A DNA stretch of 6,770 nucleotides from the NCBI GenBank assembly GCA_029563245.1, contig JAKQSG010000062.1:1-6770 (forward strand). The letters run 5' to 3'. This document shows positions 6,022-6,770 of this stretch, piece by piece. Within the stretch, counting starts at the first letter, position 1. The number at the start of each line of letters is the position of its first letter. A program made the translations under genes and the position numbers. The DNA comes from Candidatus Omnitrophota bacterium. Its GTDB lineage: Bacteria; Omnitrophota; Gorgyraeia; Gygaellales; Profunditerraquicolaceae. The notes beneath the pieces were generated by a model. The model worked only from the letters and a program-made list of their open reading frames with translations. It was not told the DNA's origin and made no database searches.

Positions 6022-6770
6022 ATGAATCAAAAACTTATAAGCGTAAAGATTAACGGAGAGTATTACGATGTCCCTGAGGGTATCACTATTCTAAAGGCCT
6101 GTAAGGATATAGGGATAGATATTCCTACCTTATGTTATCTTGATGGGGTTAATGAGGAGGGCGCCTGTTCTGTATGCCTGGTAGAAGTGAAAGGCGCTAA
6201 GACGCTCTTGCGTTCTTGTGTAAGCAAGGTTAGCGAGCATATGGAGATATGTACTAACTCGCAGAGGGTTAGGCATGCCCGCAGGCTTAGCATACAGCTC
6301 CTTTTGGCAAGCCATCCCGCGGATTGCCTGACTTGCGAGCGTAATCAGAGCTGCCGTTTACGTCTGCTTGCTTATGAGATGGGGGTAAAAAATATACGCT
6401 TTGAAAAGAAGAAATCCTTCACCAGGGATAAGGATTTTTCCAGCCTTTCTTTGGTAAGAGACCCGGATAAGTGTATACTCTGCGGCAGATGCATAGCGGT
6501 TTGCTCTAAGGTTCAGACAGTTAACGCTATTAATTTCTCCGGCAGAGGTAAACAGGCAAGGGTATCAACATTCTTTGATAAAGGCCTGGCAAACTCAACT
6601 TGCATAAATTGCGGACAATGCCTTCTGGTATGCCCTACGGGAGCGATCGTAGAAAAAGACGGGATTGAGGATGTGTGGAAGGCAATTGCGGATCAGAAGA
6701 AAATGGTTGTGGTTCAGACTGCGCCGGCAGTAAGGGTAGCCCTTGGGGAAGAATTTGATATGAGAGAAGG
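6022..6770 (+). CDS. hydA: [FeFe]-hydrogenase-type catalytic subunit, N-terminal part (3'-truncated by window)
   Basis: The first 249 codons of a HydA/NuoG-like protein, open to the window end. Visible iron-sulfur sites: a plant-type [2Fe-2S] domain with C38, C49, C52 and C66; the His-Cys [4Fe-4S] site H98-x3-C102-x2-C105-x5-C111; and a two-cluster ferredoxin domain with C151-x2-C154-x2-C157-x3-C161 and C194-x2-C197-x2-C200-x3-CP (C204). From about residue 229, VVVQTAPAVRVALGEEF matches the opening of the [FeFe]-hydrogenase H-cluster domain. The three H-cluster cysteine motifs (TSCCP, PCxxK and the ExMACxGGC type) would lie downstream, so proton reduction or H2 oxidation is predicted but not proven here. 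NuoG-like subunits of transhydrogenases share the front part but not the H-cluster start, which favours a hydrogenase. A weak AGGGA at 6011-6015 precedes the ATG by six bases, and the gap to the fusion gene is 13 bases, so they share an operon. Confidence 0.9.
   Translation, partial: MNQKLISVKINGEYYDVPEGITILKACKDIGIDIPTLCYLDGVNEEGACSVCLVEVKGAKTLLRSCVSKVSEHMEICTNSQRVRHARRLSIQLLLASHPADCLTCERNQSCRLRLLAYEMGVKNIRFEKKKSFTRDKDFSSLSLVRDPDKCILCGRCIAVCSKVQTVNAINFSGRGKQARVSTFFDKGLANSTCINCGQCLLVCPTGAIVEKDGIEDVWKAIADQKKMVVVQTAPAVRVALGEEFDMRE

Noticed and set aside
6130..6315. A 61-codon minus-strand open frame across the start of the hydrogenase gene.
   Set aside because: It lies opposite the cysteine-motif region of the HydA-like gene, has no family resemblance, and reads as a chance frame.
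1..6770. CRISPR arrays, insertion sequences, tandem repeats, attachment sites and tRNA genes.
   Set aside because: No repeated units, terminal inverted repeats, transposase-like frames or cloverleaf patterns were seen by eye.

Overview
The window reads as a bacterial chromosome segment with all recognisable genes on the + strand and tightly packed. It is AT-leaning, with Shine-Dalgarno sites of uneven strength. The gene content points to an anaerobic, hydrogen-metabolising, Gram-negative-type bacterium. The style of the NuoE / NuoF-GltD / [FeFe]-hydrogenase cluster recalls candidate-phylum anaerobes such as Omnitrophota or Elusimicrobiota, but that placement is an inference from gene style and not something the sequence proves.

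Left part (1-1866): the 3' portion of a class A beta-lactamase-fold serine hydrolase, probably cut at its 5' end by the window edge, is followed 27 bases later by a five-helix MscS-family mechanosensitive channel with a perfect ribosome binding site. Both are envelope functions and may share a transcript.

Middle (1867-2352): a 96-base gap holds a near-consensus sigma-70 promoter (TTGATA, 17-base spacer, TATAAT). It sits just before a 129-codon reading frame. That frame looks like the N-terminus of an SLC13/ArsB/NhaD-type ion transporter joined in frame to the C-terminus of the same family, with the whole transport core missing. Its stop codon overlaps the start of the next gene (ATGA).

Right part (2349-6770): a three-gene soluble electron-transfer module. 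The genes are a NuoE-like [2Fe-2S] subunit; a 1049-residue fusion of a NuoF-like NADH/FMN/[4Fe-4S] subunit to a GltD/NfnB-like FAD and NAD(P)H oxidoreductase; and the first 249 codons of an [FeFe]-hydrogenase-type catalytic subunit, which runs off the window. Together they would connect NAD(H), probably NADP(H), and H2/H+ (perhaps also ferredoxin) in one complex. This is a plausible electron-bifurcating or confurcating hydrogenase with a built-in second pyridine-nucleotide site, and it is the most interesting system in the window. The H-cluster motifs that would prove hydrogenase activity lie beyond the right edge.
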